Assembly: GCA_031258505.1 (NCBI GenBank)
Contig: JAIRMT010000178.1
Location: forward strand, 1 to 19,445
DNA length: 19,445 nucleotides
DNA from: Treponema sp.
GTDB lineage: Bacteria; Spirochaetota; Spirochaetia; Treponematales; Breznakiellaceae
Reading direction: 5' to 3'
Both the position numbers and the translations under genes were made by a program. Position 1 is the stretch's first letter; every line of letters begins with the position of its first letter. This document shows, piece by piece, positions 7,263 to 14,482 of the stretch. The notes beneath the pieces are model-generated. The model made no database searches and was not told the DNA's origin. It saw only the letters and a program-made list of their open reading frames with translations.

Positions 7263-7781
7263 TCCGACAAACAGGCGGTGATAGTCAGGGCTATAATAGG
7301 ATTCCTCTATCCTTGGGTCAAGAAAACGAGTCGGGTCGAGATCGTGGGTATACAGCTTTTTACAGATAATTATTTCGGACGCTTCGTTAAAACCCACAGC
7401 GCCATTATTAAAGACAATAGGGGTCAAGCCGGTCTCAGTTGCCTTGTCTATATCCCTGCCTGATTTGCTTCCACAGATGTTGAGCGCCTCACGGTATGTA
7501 GTGGGCAAGAACGAAAGCGTGAAGAGCGTATTGGCATTGACAAACTCGAAGGTGCGGCGGGAAGGCCGAATCACTATGAACGCCACGTCCTGACTCCACA
7601 AAACCCCAAGTCCGCCCCATGAAGCAGTCATGGTGTTCCAGTTACTCTTGTCGTTACTCGTATCACCCGCAGTAATGAGCATCCACTCCCGTCCGATCCG
7701 TTCCGACGGCGAACCTCGAAAATCCCTGATACTTAGGTCCCGCCACTGAGAACCAGCGGGAATGACTTGTTTCTGTTTCAT
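7239..7781 (-). CDS. Flavin reductase-like FMN-binding protein
   Basis: This 180-residue protein has the split-barrel flavin reductase-like fold. Visible family features are the early strand and nucleotide region WNTMTASWGGLGVLWSQDVAFI (about 48-69), the 'RPSRRTFEFVNANTLFTLSFLP' segment (about 72-93) and EALNICGSKSGRDIDKATETGLTP, which matches the usual conserved 'L-CG-SGRD-DK' block. It probably binds FMN and may act as an NAD(P)H:flavin reductase or a small flavoprotein. The partner is unknown. The ribosome site is weak (only GAG before the ATG at 7781). It is transcribed leftwards on its own, with its 5' side facing the large repeat region. Confidence 0.85.
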   Translation of the reverse strand: MKQKQVIPAGSQWRDLSIRDFRGSPSERIGREWMLITAGDTSNDKSNWNTMTASWGGLGVLWSQDVAFIVIRPSRRTFEFVNANTLFTLSFLPTTYREALNICGSKSGRDIDKATETGLTPIVFNNGAVGFNEASEIIICKKLYTHDLDPTRFLDPRIEESYYSPDYHRLFVGAILTLKA

Positions 7782-7907
7782 GGCTCAATAGTAGCGCTTC
7801 TCGCCCTCTTTGTCTTTAGCAAGCATGATCCGCCTCAGAGAGAATTCCTGGTTACTGCCAGAGACCTAACTGAGTGTCGAGTAACAGGGACCCAAAGACA
7901 TTCACAA

Positions 7908-8174
7908 GTTCCGTCCCAGAGCATGCGTGTTCCGTCCCAGAACATGCGTGTTCCGCCTCAGAGCATGCGTGTTCCGCCTCAGAACATGCGTGTTCCGCCT
8001 CAGAGCATGCGTGTTCCGCCTCAGAGCATGCGTGTTCCGCCTCAGAACATGCGTGTTCCGCCTCAGAACATGCGTGTTCCGCCTCAGAACATGCGTGTTC
8101 CGCCTCAGAGCATGCGTGTTCCGCCTCAGAACATGCGTGTTCCGTCCCAGAACATGCGTGTTCCGTCCCAGAGC
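7908..8174. repeat. 21-bp tandem repeat array, 12 full copies plus a partial copy
   Basis: The unit is GTTCCGYCYCAGARCATGCGT, repeated without spacers from 7908 to 8159, with a partial 13th copy to 8174. The copies vary at only three positions. Bases 7 and 9 switch together (TCC in units 1, 2, 12 and 13; CCT in units 3-11), and base 15 is A or G in a mixed order. Because the unit is seven codons long and free of stops, long reading frames appear in several frames on both strands (for example VPPQNMR or ACSASEH repeats). None has a ribosome site, so I do not call a protein. A related fragment, GCATGATCCGCCTCAGAG, lies upstream at about 7824-7841. Confidence 0.95.
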
Positions 8175-8190
8175 AAAACTGATGGAATAG

Positions 8191-8329
8191 GCGTTAGTTC
8201 CAAAGACTTCATGTTTAGAATCTGATTGACGTATACGGCAATTCTGTTTCACTATAGAGGTGTTAGTTCTAAACACTTCGTATTTAGAATGTAATGAACC
8301 ATATACGGCGATTCCGCCGCATTATCGGA
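8191..8329 (+). repeat. 69-bp imperfect tandem duplication upstream of the 233-residue protein
   Basis: Copy 1 (8191-8259) and copy 2 (8260-8329) agree at roughly 50 of 69 positions. Shared blocks are GTTAGTTC, ACTTC, TTTAGAAT, TATACGGC and ATTC. Copy 2 ends at the ribosome-binding site of the gene starting at 8337. The two copies have diverged more than the adjacent 21-bp array, so this duplication is older. Confidence 0.75.
8267..8289. promoter_or_regulatory. Operator-like palindrome, present in both copies of the duplication
   Basis: TTCTAAA (8267-8273) and TTTAGAA (8283-8289) are perfect inverted arms around a 9-base spacer. The equivalent site in copy 1 (TTCCAAA 8198-8204, TTTAGAA 8214-8220) has one mismatch and the same spacing. 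Two such sites 69 bp apart, directly upstream of a gene, resemble paired operators, although a stem-loop in the leader is also possible. Confidence 0.4.
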
Positions 8330-8336
8330 GGTAGAG

Positions 8337-9038
8337 ATGGCACAAAAAATTGCAAAGCACACCCTTCCCAGTACGGAAGTGGCGCTGGATACGCTGGCAA
8401 ACAGTGTTTTAACCTATGCAACGCCCCATATTGAGGGAGCTGGCGCGGACTGGACGGACATTCCTACCGCGAGCTGGACGGCTTTCAAAAATGCTCGCGT
8501 AGTATGGGCTTCGGCCTATGCCGCCTGCAAAGGGGCGCATCTGCCCAAGGATACGGAGGCAAAAAACCTGGCGAAAAAAGCGCTCCGTACGGCTATAACC
8601 AACCTGCTTGAACGAGGATTCCTCCTCGCCCCCCGCACGTCGGAGGACGCAGTGGCTATGGGCTTTCACTTAATTGACAACAAGCGTACCTCACTAACGA
8701 CGGTGAGCGACGCGGTGGACATCGACCGTATCGCCAACGGTACTATTCCGGGCAGCCACACCCACATCATCTACTACCATATTGAAGGTAGTTCACATCG
8801 CGCCAAGGCGCCCTACCATCTGGCGGTGTTTCAGGTCTACGTCAGGGGCGCGGACGATCCAGAGCCGATTTTGAACAGTGAGCGGGGATGGAGCAAGGAT
8901 TACATCAGCCTGAGGGAACCTTTTGAGATACGCCACGAGTCGGGGGATGTGGGCAAAACAGCCTACTACCGCGCTCATTGGGAGACTTCAAGAGGGGTCA
9001 AAGGTCCGTGGGCTATGGCAAGCGCGGAAGTACCGTAA
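8337..9038 (+). CDS. Protein of unknown function with an Fn3-like C-terminal region
   Basis: This 233-residue protein starts 6 bases after GGAGG. It has no signal peptide or transmembrane segment. Residues about 1-110 look alpha-helical (WTAFKNARVVWASAYAACKG, AKNLAKKALRTAITNLLERG), followed by a transition with AMGFHLIDNKRTS. The last 90 residues look like beta-strands and end in YYRAHWETSRGVKGPWAMASAEVP, as at the end of a fibronectin-type-III-like domain. I recall proteins of this layout as uncharacterised families in gut Bacteroidetes and treponemes, but I cannot name a function. It is preceded by an unusual repeat-rich 5' region and is convergent with the ABC-F gene. Confidence 0.8.
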   Translation: MAQKIAKHTLPSTEVALDTLANSVLTYATPHIEGAGADWTDIPTASWTAFKNARVVWASAYAACKGAHLPKDTEAKNLAKKALRTAITNLLERGFLLAPRTSEDAVAMGFHLIDNKRTSLTTVSDAVDIDRIANGTIPGSHTHIIYYHIEGSSHRAKAPYHLAVFQVYVRGADDPEPILNSERGWSKDYISLREPFEIRHESGDVGKTAYYRAHWETSRGVKGPWAMASAEVP

Positions 9039-9090
9039 GTAAAACGCGAACCTTTGTACAAGCGTCCTTGCTGCAAGCCGCGTAATGATT

Positions 9091-11037
9091 TCAGACACTG
9101 TTTCGCGCTGTTTCCAGTTCAGCAATTTTCGCTTCCCATTCAGCAGTTTTCGCTTCAAGGCGCGCGGCGGTTTCGTCAAGGCGCGCCTTCACCGCTCTAG
9201 CCTTTTCCCCGTTTGAGTATACGTCTGGCCGCGCAAGCTCCGCCTCAAGTCGCGCCTTTTCGGTTTCCAATCCCTCGATGTGGGCGAGAATTTCCGCCTC
9301 CTGGCGTTCAAGCCGTTTTAGCAAGGTCTGCCGCTGTTTCCCAGCTTCCCGTTCCGCTATGCCATTCCGCGCTGTTTGAGCCTTGGGACTGGCGGCGTCC
9401 TGTCTCTTATCACTCAACGCAGTTTTTTCGCTCAACGCAGTTGCGCGCTCCAGATAATAGGCGTAGTTACCGTAAAAAAGGCGGGGTCCAAGGGGGGAAA
9501 GCTCCAGGGTTTTGGTGGAAAGCGCCTCCATGAAGGCGCGGTCGTGAGACACGAAGATAATTGTTCCAGTATAGGCGTGGAGGGTGTCAAGCAAGATGTC
9601 TTTAGATTGAAGGTCGAGGTGGTTGGTGGGTTCGTCGAGGATAAGGAGGTTCATGGGTTTGAGCAGCATTTTCAAAAGCGCGAGGCGGCTCTTTTCCCCC
9701 CCTGAAAGCACGGACAAGCTCTTGTATACATCATCGCCCCGAAACAGAAACGCGCCCAGCATATCACGTATGCGGGGAATCAGCGCGTTTGGAGCATCGG
9801 CTTCCATGAAATCCAGCACAGATTCGGTTCCGCTAAGGGTCTCAGCCGCGTCCTGCGAAAAGTAGCCGGCTGCAACACCGGCGCCATAGCGCACAGCGCC
9901 TTCGTGATTAGTGTCGATATTGGCAAGTATGCGCAGGAGCGTTGTTTTACCCGCGCCGTTTCTACCCACCACTACCAGCTTTTCGCTGCTTTCAAGCGTG
10001 AGGTCAAGACCTGATAGTACACGGCGCTCGCCGTAGCTTTTCCCAACTCTATCCAGTGTAAGGGCGATTCGGCCCGCGTGGGGCGGCGGCGGGAAGGAGA
10101 TACTAATCTTCTTGAGAGATTCGGGTATCTCGATACGCTCCATCTTCTCAAGGCGTTTTATGCGTTCCTGCACCATAGCGGCCTTGCTCGCCTTATATCT
10201 GAAGCGGCGAATCAGGTCTTCAGACTTAGCGATCTCTTCCTGCTGTTCAGCGTAACGCTTCATCAGGCTTTCGATTTCGACCTGCCGCACCTGCTGATAT
10301 GCGGTGTAGTTGCCAGCGTAGCGTTTGAGGTTCCCCTGAAAAAGCTCGTAGACTTCGTTGACGCAGATGTCAAGGAAGTAACGGTCGTGGGACACGAGTA
10401 GATAGCCGCCGCTGAACGAGTGGAGCCAGTCTTCAAGCCATGCTCTTGCCTCAATATCAAGATAGTTGGTCGGCTCATCAAGCAGAAGTATGTCAGGTTT
10501 TTCAAGCAGTATTTTGGCAAGGGCGATTCGCATCTGCCAGCCGCCGGAAAACTCCCCAGTAGGCCGCTTGAAGTCTTCGCTTGAAAAGCCCAGTCCGGTA
10601 AGGACCATGCTGATGCTTGCCTCCCGCGTGTAATAGCCGGAATTCTCCACGCGCTCTTCAAGCCGGTGGTATTCCTCAAGCAGAGGCGCGGCGCGGCGCT
10701 CATCAGCGCTTTGCAGTTGTCCGCCTATATCTTCAAGCCGCGCAAGTAGGGCGTGTATCTCGGCGTAAGCAGTCTCTGCCTCGTCGCGCAGGGTTTTGCC
10801 CTGGTGAACAATGCCGGACTGAGGGAGGTAGGACACGCGGCAGCCCTTTTCAACAGCCCGCTCCCCAGAATCAGCGGCGCGTTTGCCCGCGATAACCTGC
10901 ATGAGCGTTGTTTTCCCTGAGCCATTCGCGCCGGTCAGAGCCGCTCTGGAACCAGTAGCAAGGTTGAGGCTCACCTCTTTGAGTAAATCTCGATCCCCAA
11001 ACGCGAGGGATACTTTCGTGAATTGAACAAAAGCCAT
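9091..11037 (-). CDS. ABC-F family ATPase (ribosome-associated, tandem ABC domains)
   Basis: This cytoplasmic protein of 648 residues has two ABC domains and no membrane segments. Domain 1 has the P-loop GANGSGKTT (36-44), signature SGGWQ (164-168) and Walker B ILLLDEPTNYLD (183-194). Domain 2 has GRNGAGKTT (358-366), LSGGEKSRLAL (444-454) and LLILDEPTNHLD (464-475). A charged linker (about 245-310) joins them, and a long Glu/Lys/Arg-rich coiled coil (about 565-645) ends the protein. This is the layout of the Uup/YdiF-type ABC-F proteins, which act on the ribosome during translation. Nothing in the sequence says whether it gives antibiotic resistance. It lies 14 bp after the SH3 lipoprotein gene, and its ribosome site is weak (AAGAGAT). 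Confidence 0.95.
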   Translation of the reverse strand: MAFVQFTKVSLAFGDRDLLKEVSLNLATGSRAALTGANGSGKTTLMQVIAGKRAADSGERAVEKGCRVSYLPQSGIVHQGKTLRDEAETAYAEIHALLARLEDIGGQLQSADERRAAPLLEEYHRLEERVENSGYYTREASISMVLTGLGFSSEDFKRPTGEFSGGWQMRIALAKILLEKPDILLLDEPTNYLDIEARAWLEDWLHSFSGGYLLVSHDRYFLDICVNEVYELFQGNLKRYAGNYTAYQQVRQVEIESLMKRYAEQQEEIAKSEDLIRRFRYKASKAAMVQERIKRLEKMERIEIPESLKKISISFPPPPHAGRIALTLDRVGKSYGERRVLSGLDLTLESSEKLVVVGRNGAGKTTLLRILANIDTNHEGAVRYGAGVAAGYFSQDAAETLSGTESVLDFMEADAPNALIPRIRDMLGAFLFRGDDVYKSLSVLSGGEKSRLALLKMLLKPMNLLILDEPTNHLDLQSKDILLDTLHAYTGTIIFVSHDRAFMEALSTKTLELSPLGPRLFYGNYAYYLERATALSEKTALSDKRQDAASPKAQTARNGIAEREAGKQRQTLLKRLERQEAEILAHIEGLETEKARLEAELARPDVYSNGEKARAVKARLDETAARLEAKTAEWEAKIAELETARNSV

Positions 11038-11051
11038 AGTGTAACAATCTC

Positions 11052-12662
11052 TTAAAAATCAAAAAGGAAATCATTTGGCAGCACATCCTCCGGCATCAAT
11101 TCCCGGGGATTGAAGTCAAATGGTACAGGCTCATCAAGCGGCGACTCATTAAGCCACGACTCATCAAGCCAGGTCTCATCAAGCCACGGCTCTGTCGCTG
11201 GTACATCCAGCGACGGCACATCCAGCGACGGTAACTCGTAAAACAGCGACGTATCAGCAGATGGCGTCTGGCCATAAGGCAGGTCCGATGGCGGCAAGTC
11301 TACTGAGGGCTGTTCGAGAGTGACTGTCTTGAAGAAGTAGATCACCGTAGGCGAACTAGCCCGCCGCGCAACAACAAGCCCATCCATACTGCTTGGCGGC
11401 ACATACTCAATGCGCATACCCTGACTTTCAAGCGTATACATAAAGTACACTGCTCTGGTTCTATCTCCGGTTTCCTCAAAGTTAAAGGCAAAAGCGCCAT
11501 CATACAAACTGGACACAGCCGATCCCAGAAAAACACCCATATTGATAGTACCGGTTCCCAAGGCTAGGGCGCTGATTACCTGCGGCACCAGAAGCTGGTA
11601 GCCTGACCAAGTGAAACGCCCATCCTCAGAGAACGCAAGCCGGCCATAGTTGGTACTGCTGAAAATCGGCCCGGTGTTGTACAGGTTATAAAACAGCTCA
11701 TCCCGACGGGCAAGTTCCTGCATAATAAGGTCGTCTATATCAGAGGCAAGGGCTACAAACAACTCGGTTTTCAATGCCCCGCCATCATCGTAATACTGGA
11801 CAGCAAGCGTGGTATCTGAGCGCAGACTCATGCGGAGGCGGCTGCCCTCAAAACGCCACGTACGCGCTCCTTCGGCGCGAATGCCAGTGTAAGTAAAACT
11901 CCTATCCACATGGGGCAGGTATATACGGGCAATCCCAGTATCAATTCCCGGCATAAACTCCCAATGCTTCGCAAGCTCCTCGATATCTAGCCGCTTTGAA
12001 TTCACCATGGTTGCGTAAGATTCCGGCGACCATGTACGCAGGAGCAGGCGGTCAAGGTCAGGGTCGTCTTCGTCGTCTTCACTTTTTGTCATTGAAAGGG
12101 TCCCGCCAGTATGCTCAAAAAGCCGCAGGCGGAGTGAAAAACAGTACCCAGTAGTTCCATCCTCGGTCATCACCTGATACCAGTCGCCGGCGAGCGATTC
12201 CCCAGTAGCGCCGACGGGCGCTTGCCCCTCAACTTTGGCTAAGGGCTTAACGATTTCACCCATTTTGAGCCGGTATACCCGCCGCGCCACATTATCAGGA
12301 CTCTGCCTAATCGGAAGCCCGTCCTGCAATGTTTCGGCATAGACTCGGGCCATGCTTGCGAACTCATCAGCGCGTTTCTCAGCGGCTGTCCGCGAACCTA
12401 CCAGTTCCAGCAGGGGCAGCGGAATCTCAAACTTGTCCATGTCAGATGCGGCGCTGCGATACTGTTCAGGGATACCAGCAACCCACGTTTTGTTGAGGTT
12501 AGACTTAATATACACTGGCAGTACGGTTCCCGAAGGAATTGCCGGCTCTTCCGACGCCCATAACAGGACTCCCCAACCCAGCAGCTTAGTGCAGGAATTG
12601 AGCAGGATAAGCGTAGTCGCCAAAATGATAAAAAGACTAGTTTTTTTTAACAGCGGAACCAT
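11052..12662 (-). CDS. SH3-domain lipoprotein with a repetitive acidic C-terminus
   Basis: This predicted lipoprotein has 536 residues. The N-terminus has a KK head, a hydrophobic core and a lipobox ending LLNSC, with lipidation at C24. A bacterial SH3-like (SH3b/type 3) domain spans about 106-184 (RVYAETLQDGLPIRQSP ... GDWYQVMTEDGTTGYCF), often involved in peptidoglycan or surface binding. The middle is beta-rich and unrecognised. The last 65 residues are low-complexity: a doubled SLDVP, then three WLDE/WLNE steps and many Asp, Glu and Pro, ending in FLFDF. Only a weak ribosome site precedes the ATG. It is co-directional with the ABC-F gene 14 bp downstream, so the two probably share a transcript. 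Confidence 0.82.
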   Translation of the reverse strand: MVPLLKKTSLFIILATTLILLNSCTKLLGWGVLLWASEEPAIPSGTVLPVYIKSNLNKTWVAGIPEQYRSAASDMDKFEIPLPLLELVGSRTAAEKRADEFASMARVYAETLQDGLPIRQSPDNVARRVYRLKMGEIVKPLAKVEGQAPVGATGESLAGDWYQVMTEDGTTGYCFSLRLRLFEHTGGTLSMTKSEDDEDDPDLDRLLLRTWSPESYATMVNSKRLDIEELAKHWEFMPGIDTGIARIYLPHVDRSFTYTGIRAEGARTWRFEGSRLRMSLRSDTTLAVQYYDDGGALKTELFVALASDIDDLIMQELARRDELFYNLYNTGPIFSSTNYGRLAFSEDGRFTWSGYQLLVPQVISALALGTGTINMGVFLGSAVSSLYDGAFAFNFEETGDRTRAVYFMYTLESQGMRIEYVPPSSMDGLVVARRASSPTVIYFFKTVTLEQPSVDLPPSDLPYGQTPSADTSLFYELPSLDVPSLDVPATEPWLDETWLDESWLNESPLDEPVPFDFNPRELMPEDVLPNDFLFDF

Positions 12663-12778
12663 AACGCCATAGCATACCCGGAACTGTTCTTAAAAACTAG
12701 GCGCAAAGAACGCCTGACAGCAGTTCTATGGGCTTGCGGAAATCAGCAGGCCGTTTTACTTTAAGAAGAGGAGGAAAC

Positions 12779-13570
12779 ATGGCGCTTATTCACGCTCATT
12801 TTTATTCAGACGCTCTGGGAATGCAGAGAACCATTGATGTGATTCTGCCCCAACGCGTCAATGGGAACAGCGCTCAGGCTGGAGAGGGAGGCGGAGTTCC
12901 CGTGCTGTATCTGCTCCACGGCTGGAGCGACAATCACACCGGCTGGCAGCGGCGCACGTCCATTGAACGTTACGCACTGGAAAAAGGACTCGCAGTCATC
13001 ATGCCCGGTACTGACCTGGGTTTTTATACGGACATGAAGTATGGTTACGACTTTTGGCAATTCTTTAGCAAAGAACTGCCTGAGCTTGTCCACGAGTTTT
13101 TTCCCCGCCTTTCCACACGGCGGGAAGATACCTTTGTCGCGGGCCTTTCGATGGGCGGCTTTGGCGCGTTAAAGCTCGGCGTCAACTGTCCTGAACGTTT
13201 CAGCGCAGTGGCCAGTCTCTCCGGTCTCACCGACCCGCTGTGGGAATACCAGAACAATAACAAGGACAGAGATGGCGCTTGGTTCAATATCTTTGGCGAT
13301 GAGGACGAAGTGCGGGGCAGTGTTAATGACATTCACTATAAGATGGAAGAACTCATCGCTTCCGGCAAAACACAGCCCCGTTTCTACCAGACCTGCGGGA
13401 CCGAAGATTTTTTGTATAACGTCAATATTGCGTTCCGGGACCGTTTCAAAGACCGCATTGACCTCACCTATCATGAGGAAGCGGGCGCACACGAATGGGC
13501 ATATTGGGACCGGAACATCCAGCGCGTGATCCAGTGGCTCCCTCTCGCAGCTAACAAGGAGGTTCGCTGA
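12779..13570 (+). CDS. Serine esterase, alpha/beta hydrolase (esterase D/CE1-like), first of a pair
   Basis: This 263-residue cytoplasmic alpha/beta hydrolase has no signal peptide. The nucleophile S124 lies in GLSMGG (122-127). The other triad members are probably D210 (CGTEDFLY) and H238 (GAHEW). The oxyanion-region motif YLLHGWSDNH is at about 44-53. The fold is that of the tributyrin-esterase/S-formylglutathione hydrolase/CE1 group, which includes acetyl- and feruloyl-xylan esterases. I chose the ATG at 12779 because GAGGAGG lies just upstream, and the longer frame from 12728 lacks one. It is followed by a paralogue overlapping by one base. De-acylation of imported oligosaccharides is an inference from the family and neighbourhood. 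Confidence 0.9.
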   Translation: MALIHAHFYSDALGMQRTIDVILPQRVNGNSAQAGEGGGVPVLYLLHGWSDNHTGWQRRTSIERYALEKGLAVIMPGTDLGFYTDMKYGYDFWQFFSKELPELVHEFFPRLSTRREDTFVAGLSMGGFGALKLGVNCPERFSAVASLSGLTDPLWEYQNNNKDRDGAWFNIFGDEDEVRGSVNDIHYKMEELIASGKTQPRFYQTCGTEDFLYNVNIAFRDRFKDRIDLTYHEEAGAHEWAYWDRNIQRVIQWLPLAANKEVR

Positions 13571-14394
13571 TGGCTTTCATGGAAGTAGATTTTTCTTCTG
13601 AGGTATTGGGGATGAATTGTCAGGCTAATGTGATTATCCCTCAGAGTCGGGCTGGCGTTGGCGTTGAAGGCGCGGCAGCATCCGCCACAGCGTATCCGGT
13701 ACTGTGGCTCCTGCACGGCGCAAGCGATGACCACACAATCTGGTCGCGTTTTACCTCCATTGAACGCTATGTCAGTTCAATGAACCTCGCTGTGGTCATG
13801 CCTGCGGCGCACCTGAGCGCCTATATCAACATGGTACACGGCCTGCGTTACTTTGACTTTTTCACCGAAGAGCTTCCTATTATCATGGGCGAGTTTTTCC
13901 CGATTTCGTCTAAACGGGAAGACAACTATGTCGCCGGCCTTTCGATGGGTGGCAACGGGGCGCTTACCCTGGGTCTTGGCAGACCGGACTTGTATTCCGC
14001 CATTGGCTGTTTCTCAGCCGGCAATTTCAACATGAGGCTGGGAAAGCGTACTGTGATAAACCCGCGTAAATCCGGCAAGGCGTCTCGTGATCTGGCCGTA
14101 TACGGCGTTGAAGACCGCGCTCAACTGCTCGGCAATCCCGCATACGACTGCTTTGCCAAAGCAGAAGCTGCTATCAAATCAGGCGCGCCCCTGCCGCGAA
14201 TCTTTCACTGTTGCGGCACAGAGGATTTCCTGTATGAGAACGCAAGCGAGACAGCCGCGTGGTTCAGGAAGCATCCCCAGTTCAGCTACGAATTCCACGA
14301 AGCCCCTGGTGTTCATAACTGGAAGTTCTGGGACGAGTGGGTGCAGGTTTTCCTTAAATGGCTTTTGCCTTCAGAGGTGAAACCAGCGGCCTAA
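13570..14394 (+). CDS. Serine esterase, paralogue of the upstream esterase
   Basis: This 274-residue alpha/beta hydrolase parallels the upstream protein block by block: LWLLHGASDDH at about 45-55, SIERYV, REDNYVAGLSMGG with nucleophile S125, CGTEDFLYEN with probable D219, and GVHNWKFWDEW with probable H249. The two have diverged most in the lid region between about 150 and 205. Its ATG overlaps the upstream stop (TGATG), and AAGGAGG stands 7 bases before it, so the pair is translationally coupled. Two related esterases in one operon suggest different acyl groups or positions on the same type of substrate, but this is not shown by the sequence. Confidence 0.9.
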   Translation: MAFMEVDFSSEVLGMNCQANVIIPQSRAGVGVEGAAASATAYPVLWLLHGASDDHTIWSRFTSIERYVSSMNLAVVMPAAHLSAYINMVHGLRYFDFFTEELPIIMGEFFPISSKREDNYVAGLSMGGNGALTLGLGRPDLYSAIGCFSAGNFNMRLGKRTVINPRKSGKASRDLAVYGVEDRAQLLGNPAYDCFAKAEAAIKSGAPLPRIFHCCGTEDFLYENASETAAWFRKHPQFSYEFHEAPGVHNWKFWDEWVQVFLKWLLPSEVKPAA

Positions 14395-14422
14395 GAGCGC
14401 AGTGGCAAACTCCCGCTCACTG

Positions 14423-14460
14423 TACTTTCGGTCGCTGAACTTGTTGAAGCGACCGAAGTA
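14423..14460. repeat. REP-like palindrome between convergent genes
   Basis: TACTTTCGGTCGCT (14423-14436) and AGCGACCGAAGTA (14448-14460) form a 13-bp stem with one bulged T and an 11-base loop. The minus-strand core GCTTCAACAAGTTCAGC resembles the widespread bacterial palindrome with core GCTTCGACAAGCTCAGC. It lies between the convergent esterase operon and chemoreceptor and may also act as a bidirectional mRNA end, although no T-run follows. Confidence 0.65.
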
Positions 14461-14482
14461 CCACAGGCTTTAGTAGAAACCC

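Noticed and set aside
7908..8174. Possible CRISPR array
   Set aside because: The repeats are directly adjacent with no spacers, and no cas genes are present.
7767..8225. Plus-strand frame with a hydrophobic start and VPPQNMR heptapeptide repeats
   Set aside because: It starts at TTG with no ribosome site, overlaps the flavin reductase start in antisense, and its length comes from the stop-free 21-bp repeat, which opens other frames equally.
8226..8258. TTGACG and TATAGA upstream of the 233-residue protein
   Set aside because: The 21-base spacer is too long, and the -35-like element is not kept in the second copy of the duplication.
9213..10401. Several plus-strand frames of 80-109 codons within the ABC-F gene
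   Set aside because: They are antisense shadows of a strongly supported coding region and have no recognisable protein features.
12695..12715. Short hairpin with T-run on the minus strand (AGGCG/CGCCT) upstream of the SH3 lipoprotein
   Set aside because: The stem is only 5 bp and lies in the leader, not after a gene. It is too weak to call an attenuator.
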